From contig CEFQ01000010.1 of NCBI GenBank assembly GCA_900068845.1, positions 1-64,000 of the forward strand: 64,000 nt of DNA, given 5' to 3'. Below the pieces are notes generated by a model. The model ran no database searches, was not told where the DNA came from, and worked only from the letters and a program-made list of their open reading frames with translations. The position numbers and the translations under genes are program-made. This DNA is from Enterobacter ludwigii (GTDB taxonomy: Bacteria; Pseudomonadota; Gammaproteobacteria; Enterobacterales; Enterobacteriaceae). Every line of letters starts with the position of its first letter. Position 1 is the stretch's first letter. Shown piece after piece: positions 38,372 to 45,855 of this stretch.

Positions 38372-38773
38372 ATGACATTACCGAGTGGTCACCCCCGTAG
38401 TCGCCTGCTTAAGCGCTTCACCGAATTGGGGCCGTATATCCGTGAAGGCAAATGTGAAGAGACACGCTTCTTCTTCGATTGCCTGGCAGCGTGTGTCAAT
38501 GTTAAGCCTGCGCCAGAACTGCGTGAGTTTTGGGGCTGGTGGATGACGCTGGAAGCCTATGAAGATCACTTCACTTACGAATATCATTTTGGCCTGTTTG
38601 ATAAAGCGGGTGATTGGGGCGCTGCAACGATCAAAGGCAAAGAGAACAATGCCAAAGTGGAAAGCACGCTGCGTAATTTCCATGAGCGTCTGAAAGCGAT
38701 GCTGTTGGAACAGAAACTCGATCTGCGACCGGCGGAAGGCTTTAAAGAAGAGCCGGTGAAACTGAGCGCCTGA
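38372..38773 (+). CDS. crl: Sigma factor-binding protein Crl
   Basis: Small protein of 133 residues, the E. coli length. It binds RpoS and promotes assembly of the sigma-S holoenzyme, aiding stationary-phase and curli genes. Conserved features are [24 protein letters not shown] at the N-terminus (positions 3-26) and the [20 protein letters not shown] region. It converges on the porin gene, with a shared terminator. Confidence 0.96.
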   Translation: MTLPSGHPRSRLLKRFTELGPYIREGKCEETRFFFDCLAACVNVKPAPELREFWGWWMTLEAYEDHFTYEYHFGLFDKAGDWGAATIKGKENNAKVESTLRNFHERLKAMLLEQKLDLRPAEGFKEEPVKLSA

Positions 38774-38798
38774 TAGGTATTTAAGGGTTTAAAAAGAG

Positions 38799-38828
38799 AA
38801 GAGCCGGTGATGAGCCGGCTCTTTTTTT
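38799..38828 (+). terminator. Terminator of crl
   Basis: A 9-bp stem AAGAGCCGG/CCGGCTCTT (38799-38807 with 38815-38823) has a 7-nt loop and is followed by T residues. It lies between convergent crl and phoE. Confidence 0.88.
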
Positions 38829-38857
38829 ATCGACACATTAAGGGTAAAGCCAACGTC

Positions 38858-39976
38858 TTAGAACTGGTAAGTCAGACCAACGGCTACAACATCATCGTTG
38901 TTGAGTGACAGACGGTTGTCGTCACTCAACTGGTTGATTTTGTAATCAACAAAGGTCGACATGTTTTTGTTGAAGTAGTAAGTCGCGCCCACATCGATGT
39001 ATTTGACCAGGTCCGCATCGCCGATACCTTCGATGTCTTTGCCCTTGGTCTGAACGTAACCGATAGAAGGACGCAGGCCGAAGTCGAACTGATACTGAGC
39101 AACCAATTCGATGTTCTGCGCTTTGTTCGCCGCACCTGATACTGATGCGCCGGTCGCTGTGTCCGTGCCACTGATTGGCGTCATGTTACGGGTTTCGGTG
39201 TAGATGGCCGCCAGGTAAACGCTGTTAGCATCATATTTGATGCCCGCGCCCCATGAATCCGCTTTATCACCTGAACCGTATGCGCGCGCTTGCTGCTGAT
39301 TAGTACGATCGGAAGAGGTGAGGGCGGACATCACGCTGATGCCGGTATCACCAATGGTGTAGCCCAGAGATGCGCCGTAACCGTCGCCGTTCTGGCGAGA
39401 CGTATCGGTAGCGCTACCGCGTGCGTTGGCGCTGGTGGAATCGTTTTTGCCCTGGTATTGCAGCGCGAAGCGCAGGCCATCAACCAGACCAAAGAAGTTG
39501 CTATTGCGGTAAGTTGCCACGCCGGTGGCACGTGCAGTCATGAAGTTATCGGTACGCGCCGTACCGTCGCCGCCGAATTCTGGGAAGACGTCCGTCCAGG
39601 CTTCTACGTCGTACAGTACGCCGTAGTTACGCCCATAGTCGAATGAACCGTATTGACCGAATTTCAGACCGGCAAAGCCCAGACGGGTTTTGTTGCCGTT
39701 GTTGGCATCAGAACCTTCAGAGTTATTCACGTTGTACTGATATTCCCACTGACCGTAACCGGTCATCAGGTCATTAATCTGCGTCTGGCCTTTGAAACCG
39801 ATACGCACATAAGATTTGTCGCCGTCGCTTGACGCGTTATCGCTGAAGTAATGTTCAGCTTTAACACGGCCGTAGAAGTCCAGTTTATTACCATCTTTGT
39901 TATAAACTTCTGCAGCGTTTGCGGTGGAAGCCAGTGCCAGCGCTGATACAACGAATGCCAGTGTGCTCTTCTTCAT
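38858..39976 (-). CDS. phoE: Outer-membrane trimeric porin (PhoE position)
   Basis: General porin of 372 residues. A 21-residue signal peptide (ending STANA) precedes [16 protein letters not shown], the usual start of the OmpC/OmpF/PhoE family. The protein ends in an aromatic residue (VGLTYQF) as BAM substrates do. The loop 3 region EFGGDGT is present. Gene order crl-phoE-proB and a Pho box upstream support phoE over ompC/ompF, although porin paralogues are hard to tell apart by sequence alone. Confidence 0.85.
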   Translation of the reverse strand: MKKSTLAFVVSALALASTANAAEVYNKDGNKLDFYGRVKAEHYFSDNASSDGDKSYVRIGFKGQTQINDLMTGYGQWEYQYNVNNSEGSDANNGNKTRLGFAGLKFGQYGSFDYGRNYGVLYDVEAWTDVFPEFGGDGTARTDNFMTARATGVATYRNSNFFGLVDGLRFALQYQGKNDSTSANARGSATDTSRQNGDGYGASLGYTIGDTGISVMSALTSSDRTNQQQARAYGSGDKADSWGAGIKYDANSVYLAAIYTETRNMTPISGTDTATGASVSGAANKAQNIELVAQYQFDFGLRPSIGYVQTKGKDIEGIGDADLVKYIDVGATYYFNKNMSTFVDYKINQLSDDNRLSLNNDDVVAVGLTYQF

Positions 39977-40055
39977 TTTGCTATCAATCCCAATGAGTAA
40001 AATTTGTTGTACCCGTGAAAGGTTTGGTAAAACACGGACTTTTTACCGGTTGGCG

Positions 40056-40073
40056 ATGAATGTTTTATGACAG
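40056..40073 (-). promoter_or_regulatory. Candidate Pho box of the porin gene
   Basis: On the minus strand CTGTCATAAAACATTCAT matches the 18-bp PhoB site CTGTCATAAATCTGTCAT at 15 positions. A TAAAAA -10-like hexamer follows 10 bp downstream, the distance typical of Pho promoters. It lies 80 bp from the porin ATG. Confidence 0.75.
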
Positions 40074-40221
40074 TTTTACGGATTTCTTGTTAATTGCGAA
40101 CTTTTGGTCTAGCGCATTGTCCGGGGATTTTTGTGCTTTTCCCCTTGCTGTTGTTGGCTTCCTTGCTCACTCCTGATAAAACGTCCCTTCGCAGATTTTT
40201 TTCTTATATGGCAGGAAAAAC

Positions 40222-41325
40222 ATGAGTGGCAGTCAGACCCTTGTGGTCAAGTTGGGTACTAGCGTCCTCACCGGCGGTTCACGTCGGCTGAATCGGGCGC
40301 ACATGGTGGAGTTGGTGCGTCAGTGTGCGCAGTTGCACGCCGCGGGCCATCGCATTGTTATCGTCACCTCTGGCGCGATTGCGGCCGGACGCGAACACCT
40401 TGGTTACCCCGAACTGCCGCCCACCATCGCCTCAAAGCAGCTGTTGGCTGCGGTGGGGCAGAGCCGTTTGATTCAGCTGTGGGAACAACTGTTTTCTATT
40501 TACGGTATTCATATCGGTCAGATGCTACTGACGCGCGCCGATATGGAAGATCGTGAACGCTTCCTTTACGCGCGTGACATGCTGCGCGCGCTGCTCGACA
40601 ACCACATCGTGCCGGTGATTAACGAAAACGATGCGGTGGCAACTGCAGAAATCAAAGTGGGCGACAACGACAACCTGTCGGCGCTGGCGGCAATGCTCGG
40701 CGGCGCCGATAAACTGCTGCTGCTGACCGATCAGCAAGGGCTGTTCACTGCCGATCCGCGCACCAATCCTGAAGCGGAGTTGATCAGCGACGTGCACCAG
40801 ATCGACGACGCATTGCGCACCCTTGCAGGGGGCAGCGTGTCTGGCCTGGGAACGGGCGGCATGGCGACCAAGCTGCAAGCGGCGGACGTGGCGTGCCGCG
40901 CGGGGATCGATGTGATCATCGCCGCTGGCAGTCGTCCGGACGTGATTAGCGACGTGTTGTATGGCAAACCGGTTGGCACGCGCTTCCACGCGCAGCAGTC
41001 ACCGCTGGAAAACCGTAAACGCTGGATCTTTGGCGCACCGCCCGCGGGTGAAATCACCATTGATGATGGCGCACTGGCCGCCATGTTAGAGCGCGGCAGC
41101 TCGCTGCTGCCAAAAGGCATCCGTGAGGTGCAGGGCAACTTCTCACGCGGTGAAGTGATCCGCATTCGTAGCCTGCAGGGGCGCGATATTGCCCACGGTG
41201 TGACGCGCTATAACAGCGATGCCATGCGCATGATTGCCGGACATCACAGCCAGGAAATCGGCGAGATTCTCGGTTACGAATATGGTCCGGTCGCCGTGCA
41301 CCGCGACGACATGATCGTCAGTTAA
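40222..41325 (+). CDS. proB: Glutamate 5-kinase
   Basis: First enzyme of proline synthesis; phosphorylates glutamate and is feedback-inhibited by proline. The 367-residue length equals E. coli. The N-terminal amino-acid kinase domain ([47 protein letters not shown]) is followed by a C-terminal PUA domain (about 275-367). It is followed 10 bp later by proA, giving the usual proBA operon. Confidence 0.97.
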   Translation: MSGSQTLVVKLGTSVLTGGSRRLNRAHMVELVRQCAQLHAAGHRIVIVTSGAIAAGREHLGYPELPPTIASKQLLAAVGQSRLIQLWEQLFSIYGIHIGQMLLTRADMEDRERFLYARDMLRALLDNHIVPVINENDAVATAEIKVGDNDNLSALAAMLGGADKLLLLTDQQGLFTADPRTNPEAELISDVHQIDDALRTLAGGSVSGLGTGGMATKLQAADVACRAGIDVIIAAGSRPDVISDVLYGKPVGTRFHAQQSPLENRKRWIFGAPPAGEITIDDGALAAMLERGSSLLPKGIREVQGNFSRGEVIRIRSLQGRDIAHGVTRYNSDAMRMIAGHHSQEIGEILGYEYGPVAVHRDDMIVS

Positions 41326-41335
41326 GGAGCGGATG

Positions 41336-42589
41336 ATGTTAGAAGAGATGGGTAAAGCGGCGCGTGCTGCGTCGTACAAACTGGCTGCACTCTCCACCGA
41401 ACAAAAAAATCAGGTGCTACTCAGCATCGCCGATCGTCTGGAAGCGGAAAGCGCCGACATTCTGGCGGCAAACGCGCAGGATCTGGCGGATGCGCGCCAA
41501 CATGGCATGAGCGAAGCGCTGCTCGATCGCCTGACGCTCAATCCGCAGCGCCTGAAGGGCATTGCGGATGACGTACGTCAGGTGTGTCGCCTTGCGGATC
41601 CGGTCGGTCAGTTGATGGATGGCGGCCAGCTTGATAGCGGCTTACGCATCGAACGTCGTCGTGTGCCGCTGGGTGTTGTCGGTGTGATTTATGAAGCGCG
41701 CCCGAATGTCACCGTTGATGTCGCGTCGCTGTGCCTGAAAACCGGTAACGCGGCGATTCTGCGTGGCGGCAAAGAAACCTACCGCACCAACGCGGCCACG
41801 GTGCGCGTGATCCAAAATGCGCTGACCCAGCACGGTTTACCGGCGGGTGCCGTGCAGGCGATTGAAAACCCGGATCGTGAACTGGTCAATCAGCTGCTGA
41901 AGCTCGATCGCTACGTCGATATGCTGATCCCGCGCGGCGGCGCAGGTTTGCACAAACTGTGTCGCGAGAATTCGACGATTCCGGTGATCACCGGCGGCAT
42001 CGGCGTATGTCATCTTTATCTCGATGAAACCATGGAGACAGAGGCGGCGCTGGCGGTGATCGTCAACGCGAAGAAGCAGCGCCCAAGCGCCTGCAACTCG
42101 CTTGAAACGCTGCTGATCCATAACGATCAAGCCGATCGCTTTATTCCTGCATTCCTGCAACGTATGGCGCAAGAGAACATTGCGCTGCACGCCGACGAAA
42201 ATGTGCTGGCGCTGCTGCAAAACGGTGCCGCCGAAGTGGTCGCGGTGCAGGCGGAAAATTATGATGACGAATGGTTGTCCAACGATCTTAACGTCAAGCT
42301 GGTGGCAGATATCGATGAAGCCATCGCGCATATCCGTGAGCACGGCACGCAGCATTCTGATGGCATTCTGACGCGCAGCATTGGTAACGCCAATCGCTTC
42401 GTCAACCAGGTTGACTCATCCGCGGTATACGTTAATGCCAGCACGCGCTTCACCGACGGCGGCCAGTTTGGCCTCGGCGCCGAAGTGGCGGTCAGTACGC
42501 AGAAGCTGCACGCGCGAGGTCCGATGGGACTTGAGGCGCTCACCACCTATAAATGGATAGGGTGGGGCGACGATACGCTACGTCGCTAA
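41336..42589 (+). CDS. proA: Gamma-glutamyl phosphate reductase
   Basis: NADPH-dependent aldehyde-dehydrogenase-fold enzyme of 417 residues that makes glutamate semialdehyde. The catalytic Cys is in [24 protein letters not shown] and [20 protein letters not shown] are conserved. Of two tandem ATG codons I choose 41336, because AAGGAG is six bases upstream and the length equals E. coli. In E. coli thrW and an integrated prophage follow; here a terminator and then a phage-derived cassette follow, with no tRNA. Confidence 0.97.
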   Translation: MLEEMGKAARAASYKLAALSTEQKNQVLLSIADRLEAESADILAANAQDLADARQHGMSEALLDRLTLNPQRLKGIADDVRQVCRLADPVGQLMDGGQLDSGLRIERRRVPLGVVGVIYEARPNVTVDVASLCLKTGNAAILRGGKETYRTNAATVRVIQNALTQHGLPAGAVQAIENPDRELVNQLLKLDRYVDMLIPRGGAGLHKLCRENSTIPVITGGIGVCHLYLDETMETEAALAVIVNAKKQRPSACNSLETLLIHNDQADRFIPAFLQRMAQENIALHADENVLALLQNGAAEVVAVQAENYDDEWLSNDLNVKLVADIDEAIAHIREHGTQHSDGILTRSIGNANRFVNQVDSSAVYVNASTRFTDGGQFGLGAEVAVSTQKLHARGPMGLEALTTYKWIGWGDDTLRR

Positions 42590-42607
42590 TATTCGCTCCT
42601 GCATGAC

Positions 42608-42637
42608 AATGGGCACCGAAAACGGTGCCCATTTTTT
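42608..42637 (+). terminator. Terminator of proBA
   Basis: An 11-bp stem (42608-42618 with 42623-42633) has an AAAA loop and runs into a T-run. It marks the end of the conserved backbone before the phage-derived cassette. The 305 bp from here to the repressor ATG hold no gene I can support. Confidence 0.92.
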
Positions 42638-42909
42638 TCGCTTTCGATCCAGTTATTCTAAGAGCTTTTTGATTTATTTCTGTCATCTATGGCGGGCTCG
42701 CTGCTTTTCCCCCATTTTTTCCTTTAGATGCTGGTCTTACTGCTACAGAACAATCCTGAAAACCCCTGTGAGAACAAGCGATATGGCAATGATCACTGGT
42801 TTCGGCCTACCCGAAAGGGATAATGATTGTCCAGCTTCATTGATAAAAGCGGTTGGGTAGTAAACTGCCGGTAATATAAAATGAACTGGTAGCAAAAATG
42901 AAAATAACA

Positions 42910-42926
42910 TTCAGTCTTTTACTGAA
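42910..42926. promoter_or_regulatory. Dyad operator before the repressor gene
   Basis: TTCAGTCTTTTACTGAA is a 17-bp inverted repeat (6-bp arms, 5-bp spacer) ending 16 bp before the repressor ATG. Its position suits autoregulation. Binding by the adjacent repressor is inferred from position. Confidence 0.5.
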
Positions 42927-42942
42927 GGCAGATTATTAACTG

Positions 42943-43671
42943 ATGGTTAAAAAAGAAAGTACGAGACAAGCATTCACTGCCAGGCTGATTGCCGCGTGCG
43001 AAAGCGCGGGAATTATCGGACATGGACGGAACAAACAGGTTGCGCTTGCGCTGCAAGAGAGGGGATGCAAGATCTCAACGCCGGGGGTGTGGAAATGGTT
43101 TAACGGACAATCGATACCCGATGATAACAATTTACTGGCGCTCAGCCAGTTACTCGACGTGCGTGTTGAGTGGCTGCAATTTGGTATGGAAAAACCGGCC
43201 GCCCTGCTGACGCAGCGAAGTTTGGTTAATCCACAGCATCTGTTTCGCGTAGAGAGTCTGGATATCGGTCAACACGGTGTGCGCAGCAGCACGCGCGATG
43301 AACTGGTAGAAACCATTCAAGCCATTGAATATGGGCTGGAAGAGGCGCGCGTGTTGTTTAATGGCCGCCCGGCCGAAAATATTCGCCTCATCGCGCTGAA
43401 CAGCGATTCGATGGCGGGCACCTTTGCGCCGCGCGATCAGCTGTTCGTCGATATCAGCGTGCATCGCTTTGATGGCGATGGCATCTATCTCTTCACGCTT
43501 GACGATCAGCTCTATCTCAAACGCCTGCAGCTGCAGCACAAAAAGGTCGCGGTGATCTCAGATAACAAGCGCTATGAAACCTGGTATTTAACCCTGGAAG
43601 AAGCCAGGACGCTGCAGGTGGTGGCGCGGGTGATCATGAGCCAGGCGCGGGATTATCAAATCCTGGGTTGA
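42943..43671 (+). CDS. Phage-type repressor with S24 (LexA-like) domain
   Basis: CI-like regulator of 242 residues. A helix-turn-helix spans about 10-75 (NKQVALALQERG...STPGVWKWFNG). A C-terminal S24 domain has Ser156 (NSDSMAGTF) and Lys193 (YLKRLQ), 37 residues apart as in LexA. The linker (about 85-150) has no Ala-Gly or Cys-Gly pair, so RecA-stimulated self-cleavage is doubtful. Unlike lambda, it is co-oriented with and directly upstream of the lysis genes. The ribosome site is weak. It is the likely controller of the cassette. Confidence 0.85.
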   Translation: MVKKESTRQAFTARLIAACESAGIIGHGRNKQVALALQERGCKISTPGVWKWFNGQSIPDDNNLLALSQLLDVRVEWLQFGMEKPAALLTQRSLVNPQHLFRVESLDIGQHGVRSSTRDELVETIQAIEYGLEEARVLFNGRPAENIRLIALNSDSMAGTFAPRDQLFVDISVHRFDGDGIYLFTLDDQLYLKRLQLQHKKVAVISDNKRYETWYLTLEEARTLQVVARVIMSQARDYQILG

Positions 43672-43749
43672 TCACAAAACGCCAGAATGCGGTAAAAAAA
43701 TATTTTGGCTGAAATCATAAATTTAACTGACGGTAAATAAAAAATTAAC

Positions 43750-43787
43750 CATTGGTGTTTGCCAATGCATTAGAACCTGTTAATAAT
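43750..43787 (+). promoter_or_regulatory. Candidate promoter/operator of the lysis cassette
   Basis: The dyad CATTGGTGTTTGCCAATG (43750-43767) overlaps a possible -35 box TTGCCA (43759-43764). A -10-like TAATAA follows after 16 bp (43781-43786). A repressor bound to the dyad would cover the -35 element. The dyad differs in sequence from the one before the repressor gene. Confidence 0.45.
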
Positions 43788-43794
43788 TTGAGCA

Positions 43795-44085
43795 TGGATG
43801 GACAACATACCTGCTCACGGACGAGCCCGCTCTTAAACAATTGAGGCGCTGCACAAGCGCGATACATACCATCCAAAGTTAGTGAACTTTGGGATGGGGT
43901 GGATACGCACTTTGCAGCGTTGTCAGTTGCCCTCTGTTTTCACTCTCCTCTACTTCACCCTGGCCGCGAATGCAGCCGGGCGAGTTGACGTCGAGTATTT
44001 TCCAGAGGAACAGCGAACGCTTCGGCTTCAGCCGAATCGCCGTGCCTGCCACCCCATCGCCAAAGACTCATTAACAGGAGGAGTT
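43795..44085 (+). other. Structured untranslated leader of the lysis cassette
   Basis: About 290 bases with no supported gene but several hairpins. The clearest pairs CCATCCAAAGTT (43869-43880) with AACTTTGGGATGG (43885-43897), with one bulged base. Others are a GCGCTGCACAAGCGC hairpin near 43847 and CTTCGGCTTCAGCCGAA near 44018. It ends at an AGGAGGAG ribosome site. An antitermination leader, riboregulator or small RNA are all possible. Confidence 0.45.
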
Positions 44086-44364
44086 ATGGCGATTATCCAG
44101 TACGGGAAGTCAGTATTTTCAGGCAATGCACGCACGCGCCGCCATCGGCGACGCCAGTCCCTCAGTCGCCTCAAGCGCAGCATCGACAACGCGCTCGGCA
44201 TCGAATACGAAAACGTTACATTGCGCACCGCTGAACGCATCTGTCAGCGCCAAACGCACTCACGCATTGACTGCGCGGTGTTAGCGCCTGTTCGCGTTCA
44301 GCCGGCACAAGCGAGTTTCGATAACTGCTGTTTACCCCATGTCTATTTGTACGCCGTGCGCTAA
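44086..44364 (+). CDS. Small arginine-rich protein of unknown function
   Basis: A 92-residue protein that I do not recognise. The ATG has an excellent AGGAGGAG ribosome site five bases upstream, the best evidence that it is translated. Residues 16-31 are strongly basic (RTRRHRRRQSLSRLKR), which suits nucleic-acid binding. The C-terminal part has three cysteines and no obvious membrane segment. It lies between the repressor and the endolysin, the place where phages often carry late antiterminators. A regulatory role is inference only. Confidence 0.65.
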   Translation: MAIIQYGKSVFSGNARTRRHRRRQSLSRLKRSIDNALGIEYENVTLRTAERICQRQTHSRIDCAVLAPVRVQPAQASFDNCCLPHVYLYAVR

Positions 44365-44548
44365 ATCTTTCTCCCCTTTCCCCAGTTTTAAGCGGAACGT
44401 TTTATAGATGCTCAGTGTTTAACCATCCTTGAGCGTTTCGCTTATCAAACAATGCGCTGAGATCAGGAAACGATCAGCGAGATTTATGTGTTTTTACCGC
44501 TTTGCGCAGCCATTTTCAGGCTGTCGCGCCCGTCTAAGAGGAATTTCT

Positions 44549-45016
44549 ATGAGTCAGATTATTGCCATCCTGAATTTTGAAGAGGGTTACCGCGAAGCGC
44601 CTTACCTCGACACCCTGGGTTTCCCTACGGTGGCGGGGGGGATTCGCATCGGCCCGAAAGGGGCCTCACTCAGCAACTACATCTTCCAGGTGCCGCGTCC
44701 GGTGGGCGATGTGTGGAAGCAGTGCATTGTCGAGGGCAAGGTGCAGCAGATGCATCAGCGTGCGCTGGTGCAGCAGGCGCTGGCCAAATGCAATGAGGCG
44801 CGCTGCGATGTGCTGATCAGTATGGGTTATCAACTGGGTGTGGATGGGCTGGCGATGTTTCGCGGCATGCTCACCGCCATCACTCAGGGCGATTTCAACA
44901 GCGCAGCCAACGCCATGCTCGACAGTTTGTGGGCTCGCCAAACCTCGGGCCGCGCCCGGCGGCATGCCGAAGTGATGCGCAGCGGCACGTATGACATCTA
45001 TCGGGGGCTGCTATGA
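44549..45016 (+). CDS. T4-type lysozyme endolysin (GH24)
   Basis: Phage endolysin of 155 residues that cleaves MurNAc-GlcNAc bonds. The catalytic triad Glu12-Asp21-Thr27 has the T4 lysozyme spacing (11-20-26). The C-terminal half keeps T4-like features (SLWARQTSGRARRHAEVMRSGTYDIY). I start at the ATG with AGAGGA six bases upstream and reject an in-frame extension of 40 codons. There is no signal or SAR anchor, so it needs the holin for release. Its stop overlaps the holin start by 4 bp. Confidence 0.9.
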   Translation: MSQIIAILNFEEGYREAPYLDTLGFPTVAGGIRIGPKGASLSNYIFQVPRPVGDVWKQCIVEGKVQQMHQRALVQQALAKCNEARCDVLISMGYQLGVDGLAMFRGMLTAITQGDFNSAANAMLDSLWARQTSGRARRHAEVMRSGTYDIYRGLL

Positions 45017-45363
45017 ATCTGAAACTGCTGATTTTTGTCACCGCAGTGCTGGCGGTAATCGTGGTGGTGATGGTGATGCAGCGCTTCACCACGCTGGAAT
45101 TTGTTAAACATGCGCGGCTGTTATTCAAAACCTGGTCAGTGTGGCTGGCGTCACTCGGTTCGATGCTCAGCGCGTGGGTGCAATCGTTTCCCACCGCTGC
45201 GCTTGATGCATGGAACAGCATGCCGCCGGATGTGAAAGCGATTCTGCCGCACAACTATCTCGGGTTGATTGGCGCTTTCATGGTGGCGATGGGCGTCATT
45301 GCCCAATTCGTTCGCCAGAAAGGCCTCAACCAGCAAAAAACGGCGATGGAGGAAAAAGCATGA
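45013..45363 (+). CDS. Holin, three predicted TM segments
   Basis: Inner-membrane protein of 116 residues with TM segments at about 3-22, 43-60 and 81-102 and a basic C-terminal tail, the class I holin layout. The QSFPTAALDAWNSMPPDVKAILP loop type recurs in enterobacterial prophage holins. Overlaps on both sides (4 bp with the endolysin, 4 bp with the inner spanin) show a tightly coupled lysis operon. It would form the pores that release the endolysin. Confidence 0.85.
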   Translation: MNLKLLIFVTAVLAVIVVVMVMQRFTTLEFVKHARLLFKTWSVWLASLGSMLSAWVQSFPTAALDAWNSMPPDVKAILPHNYLGLIGAFMVAMGVIAQFVRQKGLNQQKTAMEEKA

Positions 45364-45653
45364 CACTTATCACCACATTGCTTGGCGGCAGCTGGCACTG
45401 GCTCGCCGCCCTGGCAGGCGTCATCGCCGCGTTAGCGGCCAGCTACTTCGGTGGCAAGAAAATCGGCAAGGTGCAGCAACAATCCAAATCCGCCGTCGAG
45501 CGCGCCGATCAAGCCGCGGCGCAAGCGGTAGCCGTTAACCAGCAGCAGCAACAGCTGCGTGAGGAGGCCAAACGTGTGGAAGCCAGCAACCTTAATCTTG
45601 ATGACGCTGCTGCTCGTGACAAGCTGCAGCAGTCGAAATACCACCAGCCCTGA
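45360..45653 (+). CDS. Inner-membrane spanin (Rz-like)
   Basis: A 97-residue protein with one N-terminal TM helix (about 11-30) followed by a long Gln/Ala-rich periplasmic coiled coil. This is the Rz architecture. The ATG overlaps the holin stop. Its last third overlaps, in another frame, a lipoprotein gene with Rz1 features. Together they would join inner and outer membranes after the wall is cut. Sequence families of spanins diverge widely, so the call rests on architecture and position. Confidence 0.82.
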   Translation: MTLITTLLGGSWHWLAALAGVIAALAASYFGGKKIGKVQQQSKSAVERADQAAAQAVAVNQQQQQLREEAKRVEASNLNLDDAAARDKLQQSKYHQP

Positions 45654-45804
45654 AGCCCCCGTCGTCATCGACTCAGCCTGTACCCTGTTTTCCCCGATTT
45701 ATACCCACGGCAATGACGCCGCGCGCATGGACGTTCGCACCGTGCGCGCCATCAACAATCACAACGATCTTTGGGATCAGCACTGCGGTCAACCGGCCCA
45801 GTAA
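45574..45804 (+). CDS. Outer-membrane spanin lipoprotein (Rz1-like)
   Basis: A 76-residue lipoprotein read in the +1 frame relative to the Rz-like gene, overlapping it by 80 bp. The start is GTG at 45574, with GAGGAGG six bases upstream; a GTG five codons earlier is less likely. The signal sequence ends in lipobox LVTSC (Cys at about residue 18), followed by SSRNTTSPEAP. Unlike lambda Rz1 it is not fully embedded and is longer. It completes the four-gene lysis set. Confidence 0.8.
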   Translation: MWKPATLILMTLLLVTSCSSRNTTSPEAPVVIDSACTLFSPIYTHGNDAARMDVRTVRAINNHNDLWDQHCGQPAQ

Positions 45805-45855
45805 CGCTGCTCTCACGCATTTGCATTACCTACCCGAAAAGCCGAGGAGGCTATA

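Noticed and set aside
42603-42860. Open frame of 85 codons after proA
   Set aside because: It begins inside the proBA terminator, has no ribosome site and no recognisable sequence.
42638-42942. A thrW tRNA or prophage attachment site after proA, as in E. coli
   Set aside because: No tRNA cloverleaf or CCA end was found, and no integrase gene follows.
43882-44085. In-frame N-terminal extension of the Arg-rich protein
   Set aside because: No ribosome site at its start, and it covers the hairpin leader; the ATG at 44086 has an ideal site.
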